DNA of 64,000 nucleotides from DATBGO01 sp963785765. Its GTDB lineage: Bacteria; Actinomycetota; Actinomycetes; Streptosporangiales; Streptosporangiaceae. Location: contig CAWAWM010000008.1 in NCBI GenBank assembly GCA_963785765.1, positions 248,001 through 312,000 of the forward strand. Reading direction: 5' to 3'. Position numbers and translations under genes: made by a program. This document shows positions 42,403 through 50,976 of the stretch, piece after piece. Within the stretch, counting starts at the first letter, position 1. Every line of letters starts with the position of its first letter. A model generated the notes under the pieces. That model did no database searches. It was given only the letters and a program-made list of their open reading frames with translations, and had not been told where the DNA came from.

Positions 42403-44270
42403 GCAGGGCCGCGCCGCAGCGGCCGTGGGTTGCTTATCTGGCTGGCCGGCGAGTTTCCCCCGCCGCGCTGCTCGCCCCGCCCTCGCTGGCCAGCACGGCG
42501 GCCACCGCGGCTCCGGCCGGTGTCACGAAACAGCCGGTCGCCGTGGGCACCGGCGGTGCCGTGGCCTCGATGGACCCGGGTGCCAGCGCGGCGGGCATCT
42601 CAGTGCTGAAACGGGGCGGCAACGCCATCGACGCCGCCGTGGCCACCGCGAGCGCGCTCGGCGTCACCATCCCGTTCGTCGCCGGCCCTGGCGGCGGCGG
42701 CTTCATGGTCATCTACCTGGCCAGGACCCACCAGGTGGTGACCATCGACGGCCGCGAGAACTGCCCGCGGGCCTGCACGCCGACGATGTTCACCGACCCG
42801 AAGACCGGCCAGCCGCTCGGCTACGACTACGCATCGGATCAGCCGCTGGCCACCGGGGTGCCATCGATAGTGGCCACCTGGGCCACGGCCCTGCGCCGCT
42901 ACGGACGCCAGAGCCTGGCCGCCGACCTCCAGCCGGCCATCAAGCTCGCGGACCGCGGGTTCCGGGTCAACGCCGACTTCCAGCAGCTCACCGAGTCTGA
43001 GCTACCCGAACTGCAGGCGTACCCGGCCAGCCGCGCCCTGCTCCTGACCAAGGCCGGTAACCCGTTGCCAGTGGGCTCGCTGCTCCGCAACCCTGACCTC
43101 GCGCGGACCTACCGGCTGCTGGCCAGGCACGGGCCGTCCTACCTGTACAACGGGCCGCTGGGCCGGGCCATCGTCCAGGCCGATGATCACCCAGTCGTGA
43201 CCCCGGGGAACACGATCGTCAAGCTTCCGGGGATCATGAAAATGAGCGACCTGCGCGCCTTCCGGGCCAGGGTCCAGGCGCCGACGCACGTCCGCTACCG
43301 CGGGCTGGACATCTACAGCATGGCGCCGCCGTCCAGCAGCGGCTCGACCGTCGGCGAGATCCTGAACATCCTGAGCGGCTACAACCTCTCGGCCGAACCG
43401 AGGGTGACGGCCCTGTTCCATTACCTGGAGGCGTCCCGGCTGGCTTACGCCGACCGCGACGCCTACGTCGGCGACCCCCGCTATGTCGGGGTGCCGCTGC
43501 ACGGGCTGCTGAGCCCGGCCTTCGCCGCCACCAGGCGCTGCCTGATTCACGACACCGCGCTCGTCTCCCCGGTGGCCCCGGGTGACCCGTATCCGCCCTA
43601 CCAGACCTGCAAGAACCAGAAGGTCACCACCGCTGCGCAGGCCACCTCATCCGAAGGCCGTCACACCAACAACATCGTGACGGTCGACAAGTGGGGCAAC
43701 ATCGTCGCTTACACCAACACCATCAACTTCTTCGGCGGTAGCGGCGAGACCGTGCCTGGCTACGGGTTCCTGCTCAACAACGAGATGACCGACTTCGACT
43801 TCGCACCGTCGGCGCCCGGAGCCTACGACCCCAACCTGCCGGCCGGCGGCAAGCAGCCGCGCTCCAGCATGGACCCGGTCATCGCGCTCCGCGACGGGAA
43901 GCCGGCGTTCACCGTGGGCGCGGCCGGCGGCTCGACCATCATCACCACGATTCTCCAGATCATTCTGAACCACGTCGACTTCGGCATGTCGCTGCCCGCG
44001 GCGCTGGCGGCGCCCCGGGTCAGCCAGACCAACTCGCCGACCTCCCTGGCCGAGCCCGATTTCTACAACAGTGCCCTGGCCAAGCAGCTGACCAGCCAGT
44101 TCGGTGAAAAGTTCACGGTGTCCACCGGGCCGATCCTGCCGCTTGACTACTACCCAGGCGACGCGACCGGGATCCAGTTCCTGCGCCACGGCCGGGTCCA
44201 GGCGGTCGCCGAGCCGGTCCGGCTGGGCGGCGGCAGCGCGCTAGTGGTGAATCCGTCGCCCAAGCCGTGA
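42324..44270 (+). CDS. ggt: Gamma-glutamyltransferase
   Basis: The frame from GTG 42324 gives 648 residues. Family blocks start at about residue 85 with VASMDPGASAAGISVLKRGG, NAIDAAVATASALGV, and GGGGFMVIYLA. The autocatalytic cleavage and nucleophile site is Thr448 in RHTNNIVTVDKWGNIVAYTN. The C-terminal half has FGGSGETVPGYGFLLNNEMT, SSMDPVIALRDGKPAFTVGA and AGGSTIITTILQII. It should split glutathione-type or other gamma-glutamyl bonds outside the cell. The start is doubtful: between 42402 and 42530 there is no in-frame ATG/GTG/TTG, and the part before residue 85 is only loosely signal-like. Confidence 0.85.
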   Translation: MGRLSAPQPGLGGQLSRPPVRILALLSRAAPQRPWVAYLAGRRVSPAALLAPPSLASTAATAAPAGVTKQPVAVGTGGAVASMDPGASAAGISVLKRGGNAIDAAVATASALGVTIPFVAGPGGGGFMVIYLARTHQVVTIDGRENCPRACTPTMFTDPKTGQPLGYDYASDQPLATGVPSIVATWATALRRYGRQSLAADLQPAIKLADRGFRVNADFQQLTESELPELQAYPASRALLLTKAGNPLPVGSLLRNPDLARTYRLLARHGPSYLYNGPLGRAIVQADDHPVVTPGNTIVKLPGIMKMSDLRAFRARVQAPTHVRYRGLDIYSMAPPSSSGSTVGEILNILSGYNLSAEPRVTALFHYLEASRLAYADRDAYVGDPRYVGVPLHGLLSPAFAATRRCLIHDTALVSPVAPGDPYPPYQTCKNQKVTTAAQATSSEGRHTNNIVTVDKWGNIVAYTNTINFFGGSGETVPGYGFLLNNEMTDFDFAPSAPGAYDPNLPAGGKQPRSSMDPVIALRDGKPAFTVGAAGGSTIITTILQIILNHVDFGMSLPAALAAPRVSQTNSPTSLAEPDFYNSALAKQLTSQFGEKFTVSTGPILPLDYYPGDATGIQFLRHGRVQAVAEPVRLGGGSALVVNPSPKP

Positions 44271-44282
44271 CAGCATGGCGGC

Positions 44283-45881
44283 ATGGCCGCAGATGATCGG
44301 ATTAAGCCCGCCCACCTCCGGCGCAAGATCAGGGCGGCGGCGGACGCCGCCGCCCTGATCCCGCCGGGCGCCAACGTCGGGATGAGCGGATTCACCGGTT
44401 CCGGTCACCCCAAGGCGGTTCCGGTGGCACTCGCGGCCCGCATCAAGGCCGCCAATCAGGCGGGACAGCGGTTCCAGCTCGGCGTGTGGACCGGGGCGGC
44501 CACGGCGCCGGACCTGGACGGCGCGCTGGCGCAGGTCGAGGGCATCAGGCTGCTGCTGCCCTATCAATCCGACCCGGTCACCCGCCGGGAAATCAACGCG
44601 GGCCGGATGGACTACCTCGACGTCCACCTGTCCCACGTCGCGCAGCTGGCCAGGCAGGGCTCCCTGGGCCCGCTCGATTTCGCCGTCATCGAGGCGGTGG
44701 GCATCACGGCCGATGGCGACCTGATCCCGTCCACCTCGGTCGGCAACAACAAGACCTGGATTGACCACGCCGGCCAGGTGATCGTGGAGATCAACGAGCG
44801 CCAGAGCGCGGGCCTCGATGGCTTTCACGACATCTACTACGGTGCCGCGCAGCGACCGGGCCGGGAGCCGGTCCCGATCACTGCGCCGGGCGACCGGATC
44901 GGCGTCCCCCACCTGGCCTGCCCGGCCGACAAGATCGCCGCCATCGTGCTGACTGACGCCCCGGACTGGAGCCCGGCGTTCAAGCCCGCTGACCAGGTTT
45001 GCGAGGCGATCGCGGGCCACGTCATCGAATTCCTCGGCAGCGAGGTCGCCGCGGGCCGCCTGCCCCGGGACTTGCTGCCCATACAGTCCGGGGTCGGGAA
45101 CATCGCCAACGCGGTGCTGCTGGGGCTGGCCAGCGGCCCGTTCGAGCGGCTCACCGCCTACACCGAGGTCCTGCAGGACGGCATGCTGGAGTTGCTGGAG
45201 TCAGGCAAGCTCCTGGTCGTATCGGCGACCGCGTTCACGCTCAGCCAGCCGGCCAGCGACCGGCTCACCAGCGAGCTACCGCGGTACCGGGGGCAGATCA
45301 TCCTGCGGCCCCAGGAGATCACTAACCACCCCGAGGTCATCCGCCGGCTGGGCTGCGTGGCAATGAACGCGATGATCGAGGCCGATATCTACGGCAACGT
45401 CAACTCCACCCACGTGATGGGCACGGCCATGCAGAACGGCATCGGCGGCTCCGGCGACTTCACCCGCAACGGCAGCGTGTCGATATTCGTCAGCCCCTCG
45501 CAGGCCAAGGGGGGCGCCATCTCGTGCATCGTGCCCATGGTCTCCCACGTCGATCACACCGAGCACGATGTCAACGTGATCATCACCGAGCACGGCGTCG
45601 CTGACCTGCGCGGCCTGGCCCCGAAACGGCGCGCCCGCCAGATCATCGAGAACTGCGCGCACCCCGATTTCCGGCCCGCTCTCGAGGACTACTTCGAGCG
45701 CGCCCTCGCCACCTCGCGCGCCAAGCACACCCCGCACCTGCTCGGCGAGGCATTGTCCTGGCATGAGCGGTACCTGAGCGACGGCACGATGCACCAGGGC
45801 CTGACCCAGGTTCCGGTCACCCCGGGCGGCGGCGATTCCGGCGGTCAGCCTCGCCCCTTAACCGTCCTGCCCAGGATCTGA
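44283..45881 (+). CDS. Acetyl-CoA hydrolase / succinyl-CoA:acetate CoA-transferase family
   Basis: The 532-residue protein has GANVGMSGFTGSGHPKAVPV near the N-terminus, IRLLLPYQSDPVTRREINAG, PSTSVGNNKTWIDHAGQVIV, PIQSGVGNIANAVLLGLASG, LTAYTEVLQDGMLELLESGK (with the candidate catalytic Glu in TEV), and GGSGDFTRNGSVSIFVSPSQ, VDHTEHDVNVIITEHGVADL. This is the Cat1/Ach1 family, which moves CoA between succinyl-CoA, acetate and related acids or hydrolyses acetyl-CoA. It follows ggt by 12 bp without a strong metabolic link. The last 20 codons overlap the 3' end of the minus-strand EACC1-like gene. Confidence 0.9.
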   Translation: MAADDRIKPAHLRRKIRAAADAAALIPPGANVGMSGFTGSGHPKAVPVALAARIKAANQAGQRFQLGVWTGAATAPDLDGALAQVEGIRLLLPYQSDPVTRREINAGRMDYLDVHLSHVAQLARQGSLGPLDFAVIEAVGITADGDLIPSTSVGNNKTWIDHAGQVIVEINERQSAGLDGFHDIYYGAAQRPGREPVPITAPGDRIGVPHLACPADKIAAIVLTDAPDWSPAFKPADQVCEAIAGHVIEFLGSEVAAGRLPRDLLPIQSGVGNIANAVLLGLASGPFERLTAYTEVLQDGMLELLESGKLLVVSATAFTLSQPASDRLTSELPRYRGQIILRPQEITNHPEVIRRLGCVAMNAMIEADIYGNVNSTHVMGTAMQNGIGGSGDFTRNGSVSIFVSPSQAKGGAISCIVPMVSHVDHTEHDVNVIITEHGVADLRGLAPKRRARQIIENCAHPDFRPALEDYFERALATSRAKHTPHLLGEALSWHERYLSDGTMHQGLTQVPVTPGGGDSGGQPRPLTVLPRI

Positions 45882-46371
45882 CGCTGCCAGTTCGGCCCGG
45901 GGCCAGTGGCCGCCCCGTGCTGGCCTCGCTCAGGCCGGCTGGCAGGCGCTGGTCAGCCGGCACGATGTCGTTGAGCACCTGGCGAAGCTGCTCGGCGCTG
46001 GTCACGTCGATCTCGATCGTCGGCCCGTCCTGGTATCGCACGGTGACCCGAGCCCGATCCGGGGCGCTGGCGCCGGCCTGGCGGCCCCGGAGCCGGCCGA
46101 CCGCCGCCTTGATGCCGTCCCAGAACGCTCCCTCGGCCACGCCGAGCACCATGTCGACGCCGTGCGCGCTCAGGAAATGGATCGCGATCAGGGTCGGCAC
46201 GATGATGAAGTCGCGCGGTGCACTCGTCGGCTCGACTACGACGTCGGCGCGCAGCCCGGACCTGTTCAGTTCCGCCCGCAGGGCGGCCAGGTCGGACTCG
46301 TCGAAATCCTCGGGCAGCTCAAGCTGGTTGAGCTCGATGCTGACATCACTGCCAGGTGCAGGTGCGGTCAT
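45817..46371 (-). CDS. EACC1-like protein (effector-associated constant component)
   Basis: ATG 46371 gives 184 residues. The N-terminal half reads SIELNQLELPEDFDESDLAA, LRAELNRSGLRADVVV. A short hydrophobic helix follows (FIIVPTLIAIHFLSAHGVDM), then a basic helix (IKAAVGRLRGRQ), and a beta hairpin RVTVRYQDGPTIEIDVTSAE, QLRQVLNDIV. This order matches, from memory, the small EACC1 proteins described beside CHAT, trypsin-like and NTPase conflict effectors in filamentous actinobacteria. It is divergent from a CHAT gene with 84 bp between. The C-terminal 30 residues are Arg-rich and overlap the CoA-transferase gene end by 65 bp on the other strand. Confidence 0.6.
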   Translation of the reverse strand: MTAPAPGSDVSIELNQLELPEDFDESDLAALRAELNRSGLRADVVVEPTSAPRDFIIVPTLIAIHFLSAHGVDMVLGVAEGAFWDGIKAAVGRLRGRQAGASAPDRARVTVRYQDGPTIEIDVTSAEQLRQVLNDIVPADQRLPAGLSEASTGRPLAPGRTGSVRSWAGRLRGEADRRNRRRPG

Positions 46372-46455
46372 ATTCGAAAGGCTAACCGGAGCGGCCCGGC
46401 CGGAGGCTGAGGACGGCCTACTGACCTTTCCTTGTTTGGTGCCTAAGCTCGTCGT

Positions 46456-48573
46456 GTGACGGCAGGCGGCGGGGAGGCTCCCGCATGGGTGCGGGGCACC
46501 TTCGCGGACCTGCAGGCCATGGTCCGATCTCAGACCGACAGCGGCGGCACCAGCGAGCAGCTCACCGCCATCATGCAGACCGCCGTCCCGGTCTGGGCCG
46601 CCGAGCCGGTCCGTTTCACTCAGCACCTTGGCCTGCTGGCCGACCTGTACTGCGGCGGGTATGTGGCGAAGCGCGACCCGGCCGAGCTGGACCACGCACT
46701 CGATGTGTGGCGGCACATCCCGCAGAATGCGCCGGGCATCCCCGGCTTCGTGGTGGCCAGGATGCGGCTACTGGCCGCGAAGCTGAGCATTTCCGTGGCG
46801 GACCGAGACGACCCGGCCAGCCTGGCCGCGGTCATGTCGGAGCAGTGCGCCGGCCTCAGGAAAGAGCTGCGGTATGCGCGCGCTCCCGCGCTGCTGGAAG
46901 CGGTGGCCAGAGACGCCTGGCGCTGGGCCAAGTTCGCGGTCGAGCGAGCTGAGTGGACGGCGGCCGGGGACTCCCTCGATCTGGCGGCCAGCGCCGCTGA
47001 CCTGCTCGTCTACACGGTCCCCGCCGCGGAGCGGGCGCTCGCGGTCAACAAGTTTCGCTGGCTCAACCTGGACGCGGTCAGCGCGCTGGCCCGATCGGAC
47101 CGGCTGAACGAGGCCGTGGTGCGGCTGGAAGCATCCCGGCAGCGGATGCTGCGCGCGGCGCGCGCCCGATCGGATCTTGATCGCCTGCTCAAGGTTACGA
47201 ATCCGGCCTTGCACGCGCAGCACGCGGAGCTGTGGTCCCGCTGGATCGCGGCCACCCGGGGTCATTTCTCCCGCACCGATCCGGCCGCCATCGGCGCCGC
47301 GCGGGCCGAGGCCGACGAGGCCAGCCGACAGCTGGGCGAGGTTCTCGCGCAGATCCGGCAGATTCCCGGCCTCGCCTACTTCCAGCTGAAGCCTGACCTC
47401 GAGGAGATCCGCCGGGCCGCCCGGCCCGATCCGATCCTGTACATCTGGACCAGCCAGTTCGATACCGGCCTGGCTCTCATGCTGCCCGACGGCAGGCTCA
47501 AAGGCCGGCTGCTGTCCGGCTTCGGCAACAAGACCGTGGGCGACATCCTCCGGCGCTGGACCGACAGCCTGGAGCCGCGATCACCGGCCCCGGACCGAGA
47601 GCGGGAGTTCGCGTTGGCCGTGGTGGCCACCGTCCTGCAGGAGTATTTCGGGCCGGCCTTCAAGGATCTGCTGACTTACCCGCTCAGCAATCCGACCGAT
47701 CCGCCCGGCTGGACATGGGGTCCGGTCACGGTCATCGTCTCCGGACTGCTCTGCCATATGCCGGTGCACGCGTGGTCGCCGATACTGAAGGACGATCAGT
47801 CCGGGGAGATCACCGCCGTCATGCCGCTGAAGTACGCGCCGAGCGCACGGCTGTCTGCGGTAGCCAGGCGCGCGCCCCGGCCGGACGGTTCCTCCAGGCG
47901 CGTGCTGTCGCTGGCCGGCCCGGACCTCAGCGAACCCGGCTACAGCCCGCTGGCCTGCGCGCGGCTGGAAGCCAGCGAGATCCGCCGCCGGGCGCCCGGC
48001 GGCCGCTATCTCAGCGGCGCCGCGGCGACCCGGTCGGAGTTCCTGGCCAACGCCGCTCACTACGAGGTGCTGCATTTGTGCTGCCACGGATCCGAAGGGG
48101 GCTCAGCGGCGGGAGCCAGGCTCCTGCTGGCCGACGGACCGCTGATCGTGGACGACCTGAACGCTATCCCGCCGCTGGACAATGTCGCGCTGGCCGTGCT
48201 CAGTGCCTGCTGGAGCGGGCATCCGGACTGGTTCATTCCCGAGGAGTCGACCGATATCGGCAGCTTGCTGCTCGCCGCCGGGGCCAGGGCCGTGGTGGCC
48301 AATATGTGGCCGGTGGACGACCTCGCCGCGGCGCTGTTCGTGTCCGGGCTCTTCCAGTACTGGGACTGGGGCGCCGGCCTGCCGCTGCCGGCCGCGGTCA
48401 GTGCGGCGCGGTTGTGGGTGAAGGACATCACCGTCGCCGAGCTGCACAACCTGGCGCAGGCCCAGCCGGAGTGGCAGCCCCACGTCCGCAGGTACACGCG
48501 GTTCATGCCGCCGGAGATGAAGCGGTTCGAGAAGGCTTACTACTGGGCGGCCTTCGGTTACTCGGGCGGCTGA
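46456..48573 (+). CDS. CHAT-domain caspase-like protease with helical N-terminus
   Basis: The GTG at 46456 gives 705 residues. The first 320 are helical, TPR-like repeats (FTQHLGLLADLYCGGYVAKR, ELDHALDVWRHI, VNKFRWLNLDAVSALARSDR, LNEAVVRLEASRQRMLRAAR). The C-terminal CHAT domain spans about 340-700: PDPILYIWTSQFDTGLALML, VTVIVSGLLCHMPVHAWSP, catalytic His544 in VLHLCCHGSEGG, and catalytic Cys585 in LAVLSACWSGHP. The end VRRYTRFMPPEMKRFEKAYY then WAAFGYSGG is typical. No SD is visible. The product is probably a peptidase released by a partner signal; the divergent EACC1-like gene is the natural candidate partner. Confidence 0.85.
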   Translation: MTAGGGEAPAWVRGTFADLQAMVRSQTDSGGTSEQLTAIMQTAVPVWAAEPVRFTQHLGLLADLYCGGYVAKRDPAELDHALDVWRHIPQNAPGIPGFVVARMRLLAAKLSISVADRDDPASLAAVMSEQCAGLRKELRYARAPALLEAVARDAWRWAKFAVERAEWTAAGDSLDLAASAADLLVYTVPAAERALAVNKFRWLNLDAVSALARSDRLNEAVVRLEASRQRMLRAARARSDLDRLLKVTNPALHAQHAELWSRWIAATRGHFSRTDPAAIGAARAEADEASRQLGEVLAQIRQIPGLAYFQLKPDLEEIRRAARPDPILYIWTSQFDTGLALMLPDGRLKGRLLSGFGNKTVGDILRRWTDSLEPRSPAPDREREFALAVVATVLQEYFGPAFKDLLTYPLSNPTDPPGWTWGPVTVIVSGLLCHMPVHAWSPILKDDQSGEITAVMPLKYAPSARLSAVARRAPRPDGSSRRVLSLAGPDLSEPGYSPLACARLEASEIRRRAPGGRYLSGAAATRSEFLANAAHYEVLHLCCHGSEGGSAAGARLLLADGPLIVDDLNAIPPLDNVALAVLSACWSGHPDWFIPEESTDIGSLLLAAGARAVVANMWPVDDLAAALFVSGLFQYWDWGAGLPLPAAVSAARLWVKDITVAELHNLAQAQPEWQPHVRRYTRFMPPEMKRFEKAYYWAAFGYSGG

Positions 48574-48619
48574 TCCGCTCCTTCGGCGCGCCGCGCCCGC
48601 CATGCGATGATCGGCTCTT

Positions 48620-49489
48620 ATGGGCGCTGCACTGGAGTTCCGCCACGTCGACGTGTTCACGGAAGTTCCGTTCGCCGGCAACGGGCTGATCGTGCTGTTC
48701 GGCGCCGCGGCGGGCATCCGGGCCGAAACGCTGATCTCGGTCACCGCGGAGCTGCGGCAGTTCGAGCTGATCCTGGCCGACGGCCAGCCCGAGACCGGCC
48801 GGGTATCAGCCAGGATCTTCACCGCCGAGGAGGAACTGCCGTTCGCCGGTCATCCCGTCATCGGTGCGGCGGCGGCGCTGCACGAGCGCCACTACGCGGC
48901 CGAGCCGGACCGGTCCTGGACCTTCGTGATCGCGGGCCGCGAAATCGCCGTGCGCAGCAGCCAGGCTGCCGACTACTTCGAGGCGGCCATGAACCAGGGA
49001 CCGGCGGCGCTGGGCTCGCCGCTGGGCGGCCAGGACGCGGCGGGATTCGCGACCGCCCTCGGGCTCGGTCGCGGCGATCTGCACCGGTTGCCCATGCAGG
49101 TCGTCTCGACCGGCCTGCCGTACTTGATCGTGCCGGTGGCCGGCGGACTGGATCGCGCGCGGATCACGGTCGGGGATCTCGAGCAACGACTGGCCAGCAC
49201 CGGGGCGAAATTCGTGTACGTCTTCGATCCGGACCAGCGTGAGGGCCGCAGCTGGGATAACGCCGGTGTGGTCGAGGACGTCGCCACGGGCAGCGCGGCC
49301 GGCCCGGCAGCGGCTTTCCTGATCGCGCACGGGCTCGCCGCCGCGGACGAGGGGATCGTCATCAGCCAGGGGCGGTTTCTCGGGCGGCCGAGCGCTATCG
49401 CCGTAACGCCCGATCGCCGCGGCGACCTGTGGGTGGGCGGACCGGTGGCGCCGGTCGCCCGCGGCGTGGTGGACCTACCATCGAACTGA
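48620..49489 (+). CDS. PhzF-family isomerase-like protein
   Basis: The 289-residue protein has FRHVDVFTEVPFAGNGLIVL at the N-terminus (the usual signature is DVFT..PF.GNP.AV; here Pro is replaced by Gly), then FTAEEELPFAGHPVIGAAAA, which is the conserved ELPFAGHPT block, and VEDVATGSAAGPAAAFLIAH, the DPATGSA equivalent. The catalytic Glu of PhzF lies in the RIFTAEEELPFAGH region. The family covers phenazine biosynthesis and many uncharacterised epimerases/isomerases. No phenazine genes adjoin it, so the substrate is unknown. It starts 46 bp after the CHAT gene and could be read through from it. Confidence 0.85.
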   Translation: MGAALEFRHVDVFTEVPFAGNGLIVLFGAAAGIRAETLISVTAELRQFELILADGQPETGRVSARIFTAEEELPFAGHPVIGAAAALHERHYAAEPDRSWTFVIAGREIAVRSSQAADYFEAAMNQGPAALGSPLGGQDAAGFATALGLGRGDLHRLPMQVVSTGLPYLIVPVAGGLDRARITVGDLEQRLASTGAKFVYVFDPDQREGRSWDNAGVVEDVATGSAAGPAAAFLIAHGLAAADEGIVISQGRFLGRPSAIAVTPDRRGDLWVGGPVAPVARGVVDLPSN

Positions 49490-49585
49490 GTTCGCGGCCG
49501 CCGCCGGCCGCGAGCGTGAGCCTGGTCCGGCGGCGGGCCAGCACGCCGGGCCGGCCGCAAACCGATCCGCGGGAAGGACATCCTG

Positions 49586-50374
49586 ATGGCGGTCGAGCTT
49601 GATGGTGCGGTCGTCCTGGTGACCGGGGGCGCCAACGGTATCGGCGCCGCCGCGGCCCGGCGGCTGGCCGGCCGCGGGGCGCACGTGGTGGTGGCTGACG
49701 TTGACGAGCGCGGCACGGACGTCGCGGCCGGGACCGGCGGCCTGTTCGTGCACTGCGACGTGCGGGAACCTGCCGATAACGAGGCGGCGGTAGCTGCCGC
49801 GATAGCCGCCTTCGGCGGCCTGGACGTGGCGTTCCTCAACGCCGGCGTATCGACCACGAGCGTCAGGCTCGGCACCCCGGCCTGGGACCTCGCCGCGTAC
49901 CGGCGGGCCTGCGCGATCAACGTCGACGGCGTGTTCTTCGGGGTGAACGCCGCGCTGCCGGCCCTGCGGGACCGCGGCCGCGGGGCCCTGGTCCTGACGG
50001 CCAGCCTGGCCGGGCTGACCGCGGTCCCTGATGATCCGATCTACGCCGCGACCAAGCACGCGGTGGTTGGCCTGGCCCGCGCGCTGGGCCCGGCGCTCGC
50101 TGCGGACCACGTGGCGGTGAACGCGCTGTGCCCTGGCTTTGCCGACACCGCGATAAACGAGCCGGTCAGGCATCTGATCGACGCGGCAGGCATTCCCCTG
50201 ATGACGCCGGGCGAGGTGGCCGACGCGCTGCTGGCCGTCCTGGCCAGCGACCACACCGGCCAGGCCTGGTACGTCCAGCCCGGCCGGGCCGCCGAGCCGT
50301 TCAGTTTCCGTAACGTGCCCGGTCCCCGGGCTGCCGATGGCTCACGGGTGGGCGGAGTCCCGGGGACAGTCTGA
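49586..50374 (+). CDS. Short-chain dehydrogenase/reductase (SDR)
   Basis: This 262-residue SDR has VTGGANGIGAAAARRLAGRG (12-31), ADVDERG, NAGVS at 85-89, and Ser140, Tyr153, Lys157 in LTASLAG and YAATKHAVVG. The ADVD pattern after strand 2 favours NAD. GGGAAGGA precedes the start. The last 25 residues are unlike SDRs and overlap the 3' end of the STAS gene on the opposite strand by 74 bp, so one of the two gene ends may have drifted. Substrate is unknown. Confidence 0.85.
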   Translation: MAVELDGAVVLVTGGANGIGAAAARRLAGRGAHVVVADVDERGTDVAAGTGGLFVHCDVREPADNEAAVAAAIAAFGGLDVAFLNAGVSTTSVRLGTPAWDLAAYRRACAINVDGVFFGVNAALPALRDRGRGALVLTASLAGLTAVPDDPIYAATKHAVVGLARALGPALAADHVAVNALCPGFADTAINEPVRHLIDAAGIPLMTPGEVADALLAVLASDHTGQAWYVQPGRAAEPFSFRNVPGPRAADGSRVGGVPGTV

Positions 50375-50777
50375 CCAGCCGGTCACTGGCCGGCCGGACC
50401 GCCCGTACGGAGCGGAAGGCCGCCGGATCGCGGTGCGGTCCGGGGGCGAGCGCCTCGGGGAGGCTGGCGAAGATCGGGAACATGCGGTCGATGCCGGTCA
50501 CCGCGAACACGCGCAGCAGCGACGCGTCCCGGATCACCAGCCGTAGCTCGCCGCCGCCCGCCGCGGTCCGTTTCCGGGCTCGCACCAGCACGTTCAGAGC
50601 GTTGGAATCGCAGCACACCGTCTGCGTCAGGTCCATGATCACCGTGCAGTGGTCGGTGTCGCAGGCGGCTATCAGGGCCTCGCGCAGCTCATGCGCGTTG
50701 GCGATGTCGATCTCGGCCGGCGACGCGATGATGGGCAGGCCGCCGAGTGACCAAAGACGGAAGCCTTGTTCAGGCAC
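50301..50777 (-). CDS. STAS-domain anti-sigma-factor antagonist
   Basis: I use GTG 50777 (VPEQGFRLWSLGGLPIIASP); two further GTGs lie at 50786 and 50795. The STAS domain covers about residues 10-105: SPAEIDIANAHELREALIAA, CTVIMDLTQTVCCDSNALNV, LRLVIRDASLLRVFAVTGID. The phosphorylatable Ser is in CCDSNAL, the position of Ser in the usual DxSG/LDSSGL loop. It should bind an anti-sigma kinase of the RsbW/SpoIIAB type. The C-terminal 45 residues are Arg/Pro-rich, non-STAS and overlap the SDR gene. No anti-sigma kinase or sigma factor is adjacent. Confidence 0.75.
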   Translation of the reverse strand: MPEQGFRLWSLGGLPIIASPAEIDIANAHELREALIAACDTDHCTVIMDLTQTVCCDSNALNVLVRARKRTAAGGGELRLVIRDASLLRVFAVTGIDRMFPIFASLPEALAPGPHRDPAAFRSVRAVRPASDRLVRLSPGLRPPVSHRQPGDRARYGN

Positions 50778-50976
50778 GCCCCTCACCCCCCGCACGGAAT
50801 CGGATGAGCCTCGCCGTCAGCTGCCGGTGCTCCGCACTACCCGCCGGATGCCGGCCGAAACCGCCCTAGCGCGCCGAATGGGCGCGCGGCCGGGCCTGGT
50901 GACCGCGGCCCGGTTGGTAGCCTGTGCGCCTGTGCCGCCCATCCCCGATCGGCCCGAAAGCGAGACTCGTCACCCC

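Noticed and set aside
48620..49489. Phenazine biosynthesis locus
   Set aside because: The PhzF-family gene is alone; no other phenazine genes are present and the family is mostly uncharacterised isomerases.
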